Shown here in pieces: positions 1-8,907 of a stretch of DNA of 64,000 nt. Each line of letters starts with the position of its first letter. Position 1 is the first letter of the stretch. The notes beneath the pieces were generated by a model that had not been told where the DNA came from, ran no database searches, and saw only the letters and a list, made by a program, of their open reading frames with translations. Both the position numbers and the translations under genes were made by a program. This DNA comes from CAXMRP01 sp965216515. GTDB lineage: Bacteria > Pseudomonadota > Alphaproteobacteria > Rhizobiales > Afifellaceae. The stretch is taken from assembly GCA_965216515.1 (NCBI GenBank), contig OZ244173.1:3162001-3226000 (forward strand), given 5' to 3'.

Positions 1-167
1 TGCTTTCCCGGCACCAGCGGCATCGGTGGGCGGACGATCTCCGGCTGCGTTACCGTAGAGGCGACGAATGCGAGATAAATCGGGAAGAAAATAAACAGCA
101 CACCGACGATCAGGCCGACATGGGTCAGCCAGTAGCCGCCGCCCCGCTTTTCCACCATGCCCGACAT
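1..167 (-). CDS. ugpE: Glycerol-3-phosphate-type ABC transporter permease UgpE (N-terminal part)
   Basis: This is the first 55 or so codons of an inner-membrane permease; the rest lies beyond the left edge. The start is an ATG at 167 that shares one base with the ugpA stop (TGATG). After a short basic cytoplasmic stretch comes one hydrophobic segment (HVGLIVGVLFIFFPIYLAFV) and then the periplasmic TQPEIVRPPMPLVPG stretch, which is characteristic of UgpE. With UgpA it should form the membrane channel of a MalFGK-type importer. The ATPase ugpC is not in view and would be expected further left. The family call is strong; the substrate is inferred from family only. Confidence 0.85.
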   Translation of the reverse strand, partial: MSGMVEKRGGGYWLTHVGLIVGVLFIFFPIYLAFVASTVTQPEIVRPPMPLVPGK

Positions 168-1048
168 CAGTAGTGCACCCGCCGCTCGATGTAGCGGAAC
201 TGGACGATGGTCAGTATTCCGACGACGACGAGCAGGATGACCGACTGCGCCGCGGACGAGCCCAGGTCCTGCCCGACAAATCCGTCCGAATAGACCTTGT
301 AGACGAGGATCGTCGTCGCCTGTTGCGGGCCGCCCGACGTGATTGTGTGGATCACACCGAATGTCTCGAAGAAGGCATAGACGATATTGACGACGAGCAG
401 GAAAAACGTGGTCGGTGACAGCAGCGGGAAGACGATGGTCCAGAAGCGTTTCCAGAAATGCGCGCCGTCGATCGCGGCCGCCTCTATGACGCTGCGGGGT
501 ATCGCCTGCAGGCCGGCCAGGAAAAACAGGAAATTGTAGCTGATCCGGCCCCACGACGAGGCAATGACCACCAGCCCCATGGCCTCGCCGGCATTGAGAA
601 CATGGTTCCAGCTGTAGCCGAGTTGCTCCAGATACCAGGTGACGATACCGACCCTGGTATTGAACATGAACATCCACAATACGCCCGCCACGGCCGGCGC
701 CACCGCATAGGGCCAGATGAGTAGTGTCCGGTAGGTTCCCGATCCCTTGATCAGCCGGTCGGCCAGCACCGCCAGCCAAAGCGCGAAGCCCATCGACACC
801 AGCGTGACCAGAACGGAGAATATGGCGGTCGTCCAGAACGACGATCTATAGAATTTGTCGGACAGGAGAAATTCGAAATTGCCCCAGCCGACAAACTGGG
901 ATTTCAGGCCGAACGGGTCGGGGATGAACAGCGACTGGTAAACGGCCTGCCACGCCGGCCAGAAAAAAAACACGGCGGTAACCGCCACTTGAGGCGCCAG
1001 AAGCAGCAAGGGCAGCATCCAGCCCTTGAAGGTGACCTGTTTTTCCAT
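167..1048 (-). CDS. ugpA: Glycerol-3-phosphate-type ABC transporter permease UgpA
   Basis: A 293-residue inner-membrane permease of the MalF/UgpA class with about six transmembrane helices. The N-terminus (KGWMLPLLLLAPQVAVTAVF) and the FIPDPFG loop match UgpA. The cytoplasmic EAA loop, which docks on the ATPase, reads EAAAIDGAHFWKRFWTIVFP near residues 188-207. The gene starts 63 bases after ugpB and overlaps ugpE by one base, so ugpBAE is one transcription unit. UgpABCE takes up sn-glycerol-3-phosphate and its diesters in characterised bacteria. Placement directly after a sarcosine-oxidase operon leaves open that the real substrate is another small polar compound. Confidence 0.88.
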   Translation of the reverse strand: MEKQVTFKGWMLPLLLLAPQVAVTAVFFFWPAWQAVYQSLFIPDPFGLKSQFVGWGNFEFLLSDKFYRSSFWTTAIFSVLVTLVSMGFALWLAVLADRLIKGSGTYRTLLIWPYAVAPAVAGVLWMFMFNTRVGIVTWYLEQLGYSWNHVLNAGEAMGLVVIASSWGRISYNFLFFLAGLQAIPRSVIEAAAIDGAHFWKRFWTIVFPLLSPTTFFLLVVNIVYAFFETFGVIHTITSGGPQQATTILVYKVYSDGFVGQDLGSSAAQSVILLVVVGILTIVQFRYIERRVHY

Positions 1049-1111
1049 CGTCGCCCCGGTCGGCCGCCCCGCAAGAGCCGGGGCGACCGGATTTGAACGG
1101 CGCGTGGCCGA

Positions 1112-2422
1112 CTATCGGTTCGCCTGCTCGAACCGGCGAAGCAGCTTGTTGCCTCGCTCAACCGCGCTGTTAAGAGCGTCCTGTGCCGTCTTGTCGCCGG
1201 ACCACACCGCTTCCAGTTCTTCGTCGATGATACCGCGAATCTGGTCGAAGGATCCCAGGCGCAGCCCCTTGGAGTTCGCCGTCGGCTGCTTGGCGGTCAT
1301 CTGGATCACCGCAATGTCGGTGCCGGGTTTTTCCTCATAGAAGCCCTGCTGACGCGTCAGGTCGCCGGCCGCGGTCGTGATCGGAAGATAACCCGTATCC
1401 TGGTGCCACTTCGCCTGGATTTCCGATGTCGAAAGGAAGTTCAGAAAGGCGGCGACGCCCTTGTATTCCATCGAATCCTTACCGGCCATGACCCAAAGCG
1501 AGGCCCCGCCGATGATCGTGTTCTGCGGTGCGCCGTCCACGCCCTCCCAATATGGCAGGGGCCGAACCGCGAAATCGAACTGGGCTTCCGAACTTATCCC
1601 GGCATAGCCCGCCGAGCTCTCCGTAAACAGAGCGCACTCTCCGGCTCGGAAGTTCGCGCCGCCCTCGTTCCGGCGGCCCGTGTAGACGAATTTCCCGTCC
1701 TTTGCCCAATCGCCCATGGTCTGGATATGCTGAACCTGAACAGGGCCGTTGAAGGCCAGTTCGGTGTCGAGCCCCGCAAACCCGTTGTCTTTCGTGGCGA
1801 ACGGTACGTTGTGATAGGCGGAGAAGTTTTCCAGGTGAATCCAGCTTTGCCATGCCGTGACCAGCGGGCAAGTGTGCCCGGCCGATTTCAGCTGCGCCAG
1901 AACCTCGCCGACCTTTTGCCATGTCGACAGATCGATATCGGGATCGATGCCTGCGCCTTCAAACGCGTCGCGATTGACCCAAAGCACTGGTGTCGATGAG
2001 TTGAACGGCATCGACAGCATCTCGCCATCGGTCGTTGTGTAGTACCCCTTGACCGAGCCGATATAGGCATCCGGATCCCAATCGGCTCCGGCTTCGGCCA
2101 TCAGTTCGTAGACCGGTTTGATTGCGCCCTTGGCGCCCATCATGGTCGCCGTTCCCACCTCGAAGACCTGAAGCAGGTGCGGCTGCTCGCCGGCGCGGAA
2201 TGCGGCGATGCCGGAATTCAGGGTTTCCGAATAATTGCCCTTGTGGGTGGGCACGACCATGTAGTCGCTCTGTGATGCGTTGAAGCTGCTGGCGATTTCA
2301 TCGACCAGTTCCCCAAGCCGGCCGGAATGGGCGTGCCACCATTGGATTTCGGTCGCCGCCTGCGCGGTCCCGACCAGAACGGTCGCCGATGTCACCAGAG
2401 CGGCACCCAGTGTCCTGAACAT
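1112..2422 (-). CDS. ugpB: Periplasmic glycerol-3-phosphate-type substrate-binding protein UgpB
   Basis: A 436-residue periplasmic binding protein of ABC solute-binding family 1. Residues 1-22 are a Sec signal peptide ending in AQA. The mature start EIQWWHAHSGRLGELVDEIA and the block PTHKGNYSETLNSGIAAFRA are close to UgpB of enterobacteria, as is LQVFEVGTATMM. The start codon is preceded by a very strong Shine-Dalgarno (GGAGGAGG at about 2427-2436). It leads the ugpBAE unit, lying 193 bases after soxG, so it may be co-transcribed with the sox genes or have its own promoter there. Substrate is assigned from family likeness only. Confidence 0.88.
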   Translation of the reverse strand: MFRTLGAALVTSATVLVGTAQAATEIQWWHAHSGRLGELVDEIASSFNASQSDYMVVPTHKGNYSETLNSGIAAFRAGEQPHLLQVFEVGTATMMGAKGAIKPVYELMAEAGADWDPDAYIGSVKGYYTTTDGEMLSMPFNSSTPVLWVNRDAFEGAGIDPDIDLSTWQKVGEVLAQLKSAGHTCPLVTAWQSWIHLENFSAYHNVPFATKDNGFAGLDTELAFNGPVQVQHIQTMGDWAKDGKFVYTGRRNEGGANFRAGECALFTESSAGYAGISSEAQFDFAVRPLPYWEGVDGAPQNTIIGGASLWVMAGKDSMEYKGVAAFLNFLSTSEIQAKWHQDTGYLPITTAAGDLTRQQGFYEEKPGTDIAVIQMTAKQPTANSKGLRLGSFDQIRGIIDEELEAVWSGDKTAQDALNSAVERGNKLLRRFEQANR

Positions 2423-2452
2423 GATTTCCTCCTCCGTTCGAGCTGTTTATTC

Positions 2453-2467
2453 TGCGCAAGGTGCGCA
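2453..2467. promoter_or_regulatory. Candidate operator upstream of ugpB
   Basis: Two copies of the palindrome TGCGCA are separated by AGG, giving a compact dyad about 30 bases upstream of the ugpB start codon. This is the position expected for a repressor site controlling ugpBAE separately from soxBDAG. The regulator is unknown and the site is short, so chance is possible. Confidence 0.3.
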
Positions 2468-2615
2468 TGTTACGAAACGGATATCCCCGCGGCAATTGCA
2501 GAATTGGCCCGCAGCTTGCCCCCGCGAATCAGAGGCGATCCGTTGGGCGGGTGTATTTGGGCGGCCACCCGTTCGATCTTGAAGGCGCCTGTAGTGTCGG
2601 CGGATCCGCTGTCGC

Positions 2616-3185
2616 TCATGCGACGTTGCGGACCGACGTCTCAACAGCATGGAGAAGCGACCGGGCCGATGAGCGGGCGCCGAGCAGCAGGAACCGGGCC
2701 GGTTCCCGGCGGACCACAATGACATCGACATGGTCCATGACCGTTTGCGCAATCGTGCCGACCGGAAACCGATCGATATGAAGATCGATCATCGCGATGC
2801 GCTCCAGCGCCGCGACAGCCAGGGTGCCGGCAAGCAAAAGCTGCACCCAGCCGTCGGACTGGTCGGTGCAATATCCGGATCGGCCGACAAAATCTGCGAT
2901 CGCCTGTTCGCACCGCAATTCCGTGTCCTCCCTCAGAATGAGGATCTGGTCGCGTCGCAGGCCGACAAGCATGGCGTCGCCGTCCGCCGAAAGACTGGAA
3001 GTTCCCGGTTCCGGCCAGGTCGTTCGGTAGGCCCGCGCAAGTGCCTGTTCGAGCGCCGCCTCGCTGCCGGATTTTGCTGACACCGCAACGACGGCCCATC
3101 CGGTCACCTCCGCAATCGTTGTGTCCGCAATGGCGAGCCGGATGCCGTCGAGTGGCGATCGGGGGGCGAGTGAGAATTCAGCCAC
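2616..3185 (-). CDS. soxG: Sarcosine oxidase subunit gamma
   Basis: A 189-residue gamma subunit of heterotetrameric sarcosine oxidase, which oxidatively demethylates sarcosine to glycine with tetrahydrofolate as methylene acceptor. I chose a GTG start at 3185 because it gives the typical opening VAEFSLAPRSPLDG; the frame is open further upstream but that part lies inside soxA and does not look like SoxG. With this start the gene overlaps the 3' end of soxA by 8 bases, consistent with translational coupling. SoxG is the least conserved subunit, so the assignment leans partly on its place after soxA. Confidence 0.85.
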   Translation of the reverse strand: MAEFSLAPRSPLDGIRLAIADTTIAEVTGWAVVAVSAKSGSEAALEQALARAYRTTWPEPGTSSLSADGDAMLVGLRRDQILILREDTELRCEQAIADFVGRSGYCTDQSDGWVQLLLAGTLAVAALERIAMIDLHIDRFPVGTIAQTVMDHVDVIVVRREPARFLLLGARSSARSLLHAVETSVRNVA

Positions 3186-6138
3186 GAAGTCGCTCTCCCG
3201 CTGGGTCGATGAAATGCGGCGAGACGATTTCCACCAGGGTTTCCGTGTCGCGAAGGGGGTCGACGGCCCGGACCGTTTCACCCAGCCGCTGCGGTCCACG
3301 CCGGATGAACCCGAGACCGATCATGTAGCCAAGGCCGGGTGAGTGGGCGACGGCGCTCATCCAGCCCTCGTCGTTTTCGGTCGTTGCGGCCCGCCCGGTG
3401 GCCACGAAGTGGGCGCCCGCATCGAGCCGTGCGCTGCGGTCCACCGGCCGAAATCCGGCAAGCGCCGGTCGGTCGGGATCGGTGAGGCCCGCCCGCCCGG
3501 CAAGTGCCTTGCCGATGAAATCCCGCTCCTTTGTCGTCATCCGCCCAAGACCGAGGTCGCCAGCGGTTGTTTGGCCGTTCAGTTCGCCGCCGGCGGGATG
3601 GCCCTTCTCGATACGCATGACATTCAATGCCTCGACCCCGTAGGGCACCACATCGAATTCTTCGCCGGCGGCCATGAGCGCATCCATGAGCGCGGCGCCA
3701 AAGCGCGCTGGCACCGCCAGTTCGTAGGCGAGTTCCCCGGAAAACGAGATGCGGAAAAGTCGTGCCGCGGTGCTGCCGCAGACGGTGGTCTCGCCGCATG
3801 CCATGAACGGGAAAGCGGCGTCGGACAGGTCGAAGTCGGGATCGACAATCTTGCGGAGCAGGTTTCGGGCATTCGGGCCGGCGACGGCAACCTGGGCCCA
3901 TTGTTCGGTGATGGAGACCAGATGCACATCGAGCCCGGGCCAAAGACACTGGCGGCAGAATTCCAGGTGCCGCAAGACCCCGGCCGCGTTGGCCGTTGTT
4001 GTCGTCATCACCAAGTGTTCGTCGCCAAGCCGCGCGGTCGTACCGTCGTCCATGACAAGCCCGTCCTCGCGCAACATTAGCCCGTAGCGCACCTTTCCGA
4101 CCGGCAGTGTCGAAAAGGTATTGGCGTAGACGCGGTCGATGAACTCCAGCGCGTCACTGCCCTTGATGTCGATCTTCCCCAGTGTCGTGACATCGCAAAT
4201 CCCGACGGATGCCCGGGTTTGCCGCACCTCGCGATCGACACTTTGTCGCCAGGTCCGTTCACCGGGCTCGGCAAACCACTGTGCCCGTAGCCACAATCCC
4301 GCCTCCACAAAGGTCGCGCCGTGCGCTTCGGCCCAACCATGGCCGGGCGTATGCCGCGTTGGCCGGAGGTGCCGGCCGCGGCCGCGTCCGGCAAAGGCGC
4401 CGATCGCCACCGGCGTGTAGGGCGGCCGGAATATGGTTGATCCGGTCTCGGGGATCGACTTGCCTGACAGGTCGGCGATCAGCCCGAATGCCGGCACATT
4501 GGCGGTTTTGCCCTGATCGGTCGCCATGCCGAGCGTCGTGTAGCGTTTGACGTGCTCTGGCGACCGGAAACCTTCCGCCAGCGAAAGGGCGATGTCCTTG
4601 GTCGTGACATCGTTTTGCAAATCGAGCCAGGCCCGCCCTTCGCTCTCCTTCACATGCCACAATGCGGTCACGCCTGCCGGTTCGTCGTCGGCATGCGGCG
4701 GTTTGAAGTCGGGTGTCTTCGTTCCGAGGTCGGCGGCGAGATCCGCCGCCGTTTTATGTCCTTCGGCGAATGCTGCGGCCAGCGTCATGGTCCCGGCGGC
4801 CGCGCCGGCAACACGCATTCCCGGCGGCAGGTCCTCGCCAGGCCGAAAGCTCGCCAGCCGTTCGTCCCAGACCGGCCGACCGCGATGATGGCATGTGAGT
4901 TGGATATTGGGATTCCAGCCGCCGGATATGGCCAGGCAATCGGCCGCGATCCGCTGGCCATCGGCAAGGGTGAAACAGCGAAGGCCGTGTCGGCCTTTGG
5001 TATTGATCACCCGGCCATTCATGATGATGGGAACGCCGGTGACAGAGGCTGGCGGCGTGCCGGCCCGGCTGTCGACCACCGCGGCAAGCTCAATCCCCCT
5101 TGCCGCAAGATCTGTCGCCGTGCGCCAGCCATCATCATTGTTGGTGAAGATGGCGATCCGCTTGCCCGGTGCCGCACCCCAGCGGTTCACGAAAGCCCGG
5201 ACGGCGCCTGCAAGCATGATACCCGGCCGGTCATTGTTTGCAAAGGCGATCAATCGCTCCGTTGCGCCCGCCGCCAGAATGGCGCGGCGGGCGTAGATCC
5301 GCCACATCAGCTGCCGGGGCTTGGTTTCCTCGTCGGATGTCTCGCCGGGGAGGCGGTCTGTTTTGCGTTCAAGTGCCCCGTTTATGCCATGGTCAAAGGC
5401 GCCGAACACCGTTGTGCGCGGCATCACACGGGCATTCGGCAGGTCTTCCAGTTCTGCGACCGCCGCCGCTGCCCACGCGGCACCGGGCTGGCCGTCGACA
5501 TCGTGGGTTTCCGCATTGAGTCGCCCGCCCAGGCGAAAATCCTCATCGGCCACAATTACCTGCAGTCCGGCGCGCGCCGCCATGCGGGCGGCTGCAAGGC
5601 CCGCGGGACCGGCGCCAATGACCAACACATCGCAGTGCAGGAAACCCTTGTCGTAGCAATCCGGATCCGGTTGCCCCGACAACCGGCCAAGGCCGGCGGC
5701 GGCCCGGATTGCCGGTTCGTAGAACCGTTCCCAGAAGGCCTTCGGCCACATGAATGTCTTGTAGTAGAACCCGGCCGACAGAAATGGCCAGAGAATGTCG
5801 TTGACCGCCAGAAGATCGTGCCGAAGCGACCCCGCATGATTCTGGCTTGTCGCGACCAGTCCGTCATGAAGCTCCACGGCCGTCGCCTTGGCGTTGGGTT
5901 CCCGCAATGCGCCGTGGCCCAGGGTAACAAGAGCGTTCGGCTCCTCCGACCCGGCCGTGAAGACGCCGCGCGGCCGGTGATACTTGAAGGAGCGGGCGAC
6001 CAGCCGCTCGCCCCCGGCCAGGAGGGCGGAGGCGAGCGTGTCGCCGCCGAAGCCGGAATGCCGTTTGCCGTTGAACGTGAAGGCCAGTGGCCGGTCGCGG
6101 TCGATCAGCCCGCCGTCGATGCGCCGGCCACCGCTCAT
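3178..6138 (-). CDS. soxA: Sarcosine oxidase subunit alpha
   Basis: The large subunit (986 residues with the ATG at 6138). An N-terminal Fer2-like fold carries GDTLASALLA and RSFKYHRPRGVFTAGSEEPN. A Rossmann segment VLVIGAGPAGLAAARMAARA near residue 170 binds dinucleotide. The C-terminal third, from about residue 595, resembles the aminomethyltransferase GcvT domain that passes the methyl-derived carbon to tetrahydrofolate. The frame is open 30 codons further upstream, but the ATG at 6138 overlaps the soxD stop as ATGA and gives the usual MSGGRRIDGG start. Length fits the family. Confidence 0.93.
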   Translation of the reverse strand: MSGGRRIDGGLIDRDRPLAFTFNGKRHSGFGGDTLASALLAGGERLVARSFKYHRPRGVFTAGSEEPNALVTLGHGALREPNAKATAVELHDGLVATSQNHAGSLRHDLLAVNDILWPFLSAGFYYKTFMWPKAFWERFYEPAIRAAAGLGRLSGQPDPDCYDKGFLHCDVLVIGAGPAGLAAARMAARAGLQVIVADEDFRLGGRLNAETHDVDGQPGAAWAAAAVAELEDLPNARVMPRTTVFGAFDHGINGALERKTDRLPGETSDEETKPRQLMWRIYARRAILAAGATERLIAFANNDRPGIMLAGAVRAFVNRWGAAPGKRIAIFTNNDDGWRTATDLAARGIELAAVVDSRAGTPPASVTGVPIIMNGRVINTKGRHGLRCFTLADGQRIAADCLAISGGWNPNIQLTCHHRGRPVWDERLASFRPGEDLPPGMRVAGAAAGTMTLAAAFAEGHKTAADLAADLGTKTPDFKPPHADDEPAGVTALWHVKESEGRAWLDLQNDVTTKDIALSLAEGFRSPEHVKRYTTLGMATDQGKTANVPAFGLIADLSGKSIPETGSTIFRPPYTPVAIGAFAGRGRGRHLRPTRHTPGHGWAEAHGATFVEAGLWLRAQWFAEPGERTWRQSVDREVRQTRASVGICDVTTLGKIDIKGSDALEFIDRVYANTFSTLPVGKVRYGLMLREDGLVMDDGTTARLGDEHLVMTTTTANAAGVLRHLEFCRQCLWPGLDVHLVSITEQWAQVAVAGPNARNLLRKIVDPDFDLSDAAFPFMACGETTVCGSTAARLFRISFSGELAYELAVPARFGAALMDALMAAGEEFDVVPYGVEALNVMRIEKGHPAGGELNGQTTAGDLGLGRMTTKERDFIGKALAGRAGLTDPDRPALAGFRPVDRSARLDAGAHFVATGRAATTENDEGWMSAVAHSPGLGYMIGLGFIRRGPQRLGETVRAVDPLRDTETLVEIVSPHFIDPAGERLRG

Positions 6139-6422
6139 CGGCCCCGCCCCCTTGCCCGGGCGACGTCGGCGGCGAGCTCCACCCCTGTTATTTCGTGGGT
6201 CAGGGTGTTGCGCGTGACCACCAGCCACGACCGGTCGCCATGTTCATGAAACCAAAGTTCGCGAATTTCACCCGCCGGGTTGTCACGAAGGTAGAGATAG
6301 TCGTGAAATGGGTCGGCGGCATTCTCCGCCGATGCCGTCGGGCGGTCGATCAGGGACGCATCGCCCAGATAAACGAATTCCGACGCGTCGCGGGGGCCGA
6401 GCAGCGGGTGGTCGATTATCAT
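6135..6422 (-). CDS. soxD: Sarcosine oxidase subunit delta, without the zinc-binding cysteines
   Basis: A 95-residue protein in the normal soxD position, 13 bases after soxB and overlapping soxA by 4 bases. The fold signature is recognisable (HDYLYLRDNPAGEIRELWFH, then VTRNTLTHEITG). Characterised SoxD has a zinc site made from a CPxCG motif near the N-terminus and a later histidine/cysteine pair. Here the first motif reads DHPLLG and the second HEHGDRSW, and there is no cysteine anywhere in the protein, so the classical zinc site cannot form. It may belong to a metal-free SoxD subtype. The identification is secure from context. Confidence 0.88.
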   Translation of the reverse strand: MIIDHPLLGPRDASEFVYLGDASLIDRPTASAENAADPFHDYLYLRDNPAGEIRELWFHEHGDRSWLVVTRNTLTHEITGVELAADVARARGRGR

Positions 6423-6435
6423 CGGCAGGCGCCTG

Positions 6436-7686
6436 TTAGTGCAGGTTGGGTTGGGCGCCGGCGCCGCGCTCGTCGATCATGTGGCCGGATCGGAAGCGAT
6501 CGAGTCGCATCGCGGCGGCCACCGGGTGCGGTTCATCGCGGGCAATCAGATGAGCATAGCACCAGCCGCTGGCAGGGGTCGCCTTGAATCCGCCGTAGCA
6601 CCATCCACCGTTGAAGTAGAGGCCATCGATTGCCGTCTTGTCGATGAACGGCGAGCCGTCCATCGACATGTCCATGACGCCGCCCCACATGCGCAGCATG
6701 CGAGCGCGGCCGATCATCGGCATGACCGCCATACCGCTCTCGCAAGCATCCTCGATCGTCGGCAGGTTGCCACGCTGCGCGTAGGAATTGTAGCCATCGA
6801 TATCGCCGCCGAAGACAAGCCCGCCCTTGTCCGATTGCGAAATATAGAAATGGCCGGCGCCAAACGTGATGACGCCGGGCAGGATCGGCTTCAGGCCCTC
6901 GGAGACAAAGGCTTGCAGGACATGGCTTTCGATGGGAAGCCGCAGGCCGGCAAGCCCCATCACCCGGCCCGACGAGCCGGCAACGCACACCGCGACCTTT
7001 TTTGCAGCGATCGGCCCCCGGTTTGTCTCCACGCCCAGGCAGCGGCCGGCTTCGATCCGGAATCCCGTGACCTCGCAGTTTTGGACGATGTCGACCCCGC
7101 ATCGATCGGCGCCGCGGGCAAAGCCCCAGGCCACGGCGTCGTGACGGGCCGTGCCGGCACGCGGCTGGAGCAATCCGCCGCGGATCGGGAATCGGGCGTC
7201 GTCGAAATCCAGGTAGGGGCAAAGCTCGCGCACCCCTTCACGATCGAGCAAGACCGCGTCGGCTCCCGCCAGGTGCATGGCGTTGCCGCGCCGGGCGCTG
7301 GCATCGCGCTGGGCATCGTTGTGGAAGAGGTTGAGGATACCGCGCTGCGAAACCATGGTATTGTAGTTGAGTTCCTGCTCCAGCCCTTCCCAGAGTTTGA
7401 GCGACAATTCATAAAAGGGTTCGTTGCCGGGCAGAAGGTAGTTTGAGCGGATGATTGTCGTGTTGCGTCCGACATTCCCGGACGCCAGCCAGCCCTTTTC
7501 CAGCACGGCGATATTGGCCATTCCGAAGTGGCTTGCCAGGTAATAGGCGGTGGCAAGGCCATGCCCGCCGCCGCCGACAATTACCACGTCATAGGCGGGA
7601 CGCGGGTCGGGGTCGCGCCACACCGGTTGCCAGCGGGTATTGCCACGCAGCGCTTCTTTCAGAATTCGCAACCCGGAATAACGCAT
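6436..7686 (-). CDS. soxB: Sarcosine oxidase subunit beta
   Basis: A 416-residue flavoprotein subunit that carries the sarcosine-oxidising site. The ATG at 7686 gives the standard opening MRYSGLRILKEALRG; the frame stays open upstream but the extra 38 residues look non-coding. The dinucleotide motif VVIVGGGGHGLATAYYLA lies at residues 34-51. His182 in the segment TARHDAVAWGFARGAD corresponds to the histidine that carries covalent FMN in studied SoxB. The C-terminal YFNGGWCYGGFKATPASG is typical. First gene of soxBDAG; no clear promoter was identified in the 97 bases upstream. Confidence 0.93.
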   Translation of the reverse strand: MRYSGLRILKEALRGNTRWQPVWRDPDPRPAYDVVIVGGGGHGLATAYYLASHFGMANIAVLEKGWLASGNVGRNTTIIRSNYLLPGNEPFYELSLKLWEGLEQELNYNTMVSQRGILNLFHNDAQRDASARRGNAMHLAGADAVLLDREGVRELCPYLDFDDARFPIRGGLLQPRAGTARHDAVAWGFARGADRCGVDIVQNCEVTGFRIEAGRCLGVETNRGPIAAKKVAVCVAGSSGRVMGLAGLRLPIESHVLQAFVSEGLKPILPGVITFGAGHFYISQSDKGGLVFGGDIDGYNSYAQRGNLPTIEDACESGMAVMPMIGRARMLRMWGGVMDMSMDGSPFIDKTAIDGLYFNGGWCYGGFKATPASGWCYAHLIARDEPHPVAAAMRLDRFRSGHMIDERGAGAQPNLH

Positions 7687-7783
7687 TCCGACCGTCCCGT
7701 AATGTTCCCCGGGTCTGCGCCCGCGCCCGCCCGCCGATTTCGATCTTGGCAGACCCGCCATCGATGGACAACGGCGATCTTGG

Positions 7784-8596
7784 CTAACCGCCCGGCACAC
7801 CGGTCAGCCAGCGCCCGATCTCGCCGTCCATCAGCTTGGTGAAAGGTGTCGCCGAGATCGCCGCAGGATCGGAGAAGGGATCAGCCAGCGCATAGATTGT
7901 GAAGAGTATCAATCCGGTATAGGCGGCGAAGATAACGATGAGCATGAGATTCAATGGCCGGGGCGGAAACACGAAATAGGGTACGCAAACAAAGATCACG
8001 CCACCTGCGGCGGCGATCCAGAACAGGCCGGCCATCGCATTGGTCATTGCCATGGTGTTTGTGGCCGCATTGACGCGCGCCTGGCGCTGTTCGGCGATGA
8101 CATGGACCCGGGACAGCATGTGGTCCCGCAGCGCCCGTTGCCGGGGATTTTCCGGAACCAGGTCCAGCACGTACTGGTAGATGGCTTCCCAGTGGATATA
8201 GCCGGATTCGGAGAGCAGCCCGGTCTCGTCCAGTGACGGCCAGTCTTCCGTGAGCACCGAATGAACATATTGCGCCACCACCAGGCGCATTTCTTCGGTG
8301 TCGGGGCCGTCATAGCGGGCGATGTCATAGAACAAATCCGTGACCGCCGTCGCCTCCACGACAAGCCCGGCGCGGATATCACGATTGTTCTGGACCTCCT
8401 GGGCGAACACGAGCGCGAGGATCAGCGAGTGCAGGGCGGCGACGCGGAAGGTCACCGAACCGGCCAGATCCTGGGTTTTGTCCTCGATGAGATGCACGGT
8501 GGCCAGGCGCATGGCGCCGTACGATCCCAGTGCCACGATGACGGACAACACCAAAAACAGGATTCCAAAGGTGATCTGGAAGGAAATATCCATCAT
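7784..8596 (-). CDS. DUF4239 (bestrophin-like) membrane protein
   Basis: A 270-residue membrane protein. Hydrophobic helices lie at about residues 8-30 and 48-66, then there is a long soluble middle part, and two more helices follow at about 187-213 and 217-240. The pattern, with VTFRVAALHSLILALVFAQEV and RVNAATNTMAM, matches the DUF4239 or bestrophin-like family; the biochemical role is not known. It is co-oriented with soxBDAG, 97 bases upstream of soxB, so it could share a transcript, although nothing in its sequence ties it to sarcosine metabolism. Confidence 0.7.
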   Translation of the reverse strand: MMDISFQITFGILFLVLSVIVALGSYGAMRLATVHLIEDKTQDLAGSVTFRVAALHSLILALVFAQEVQNNRDIRAGLVVEATAVTDLFYDIARYDGPDTEEMRLVVAQYVHSVLTEDWPSLDETGLLSESGYIHWEAIYQYVLDLVPENPRQRALRDHMLSRVHVIAEQRQARVNAATNTMAMTNAMAGLFWIAAAGGVIFVCVPYFVFPPRPLNLMLIVIFAAYTGLILFTIYALADPFSDPAAISATPFTKLMDGEIGRWLTGVPGG

Positions 8597-8907
8597 GGCC
8601 GGACCCGTCGATTGATTTGCACGGCTTTTCGTATACGGCCAACAGACGCCGACACAAGCACATAGCCGGACTCCGTCACACAGGCTGGGGGTAACGCTGC
8701 GGACCGGTCCGGCCGGATCGCGTTGGCGCTGCGAAAGTCGGATTGGTCATTGTGATGCGATGCGCGGCATCGCGAACATGCCAAACAACTGGCGCCGGGC
8801 TTGTCGCTCCACTAACATTCCGTCCCGAAACACCGGATGCGGAACGCCGCAATCGCCGCCCGCCTTGTAAGAAGCAGGTGTGAGACCCGAGAGGAAGGAC
8901 CATACGC
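8597..8907. other. Divergent intergenic region between DUF4239 and the first BMP operon
   Basis: This 311-base gap has no convincing gene. It contains a perfect 17-base dyad (listed separately) and, at its right end, a strong ribosome binding site (GAGAGGAAGGA) for the BMP binding protein. I could not identify a confident -35/-10 pair for either direction. Confidence 0.6.
8757..8773. promoter_or_regulatory. Perfect inverted repeat, candidate operator
   Basis: The sequence GCGATGC-GCG-GCATCGC is a perfect dyad with 7-base arms and a 3-base centre, about 135 bases upstream of the BMP binding-protein start and 160 bases from the DUF4239 start. Size and symmetry fit a dimeric repressor site, for example of a GntR- or LacI-type regulator, but no regulator gene is adjacent. 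Confidence 0.4.

Noticed and set aside
4552..6249. A 565-codon open frame opposite soxA
   Set aside because: It mirrors the codon pattern of soxA, has no recognisable domain, and lies wholly antisense to a certain gene; long antisense frames are expected at this GC content.
7687..7783. A possible glycine-type riboswitch or leader before soxB
   Set aside because: The gap is only 97 bases and shows no paired stems or conserved aptamer core.
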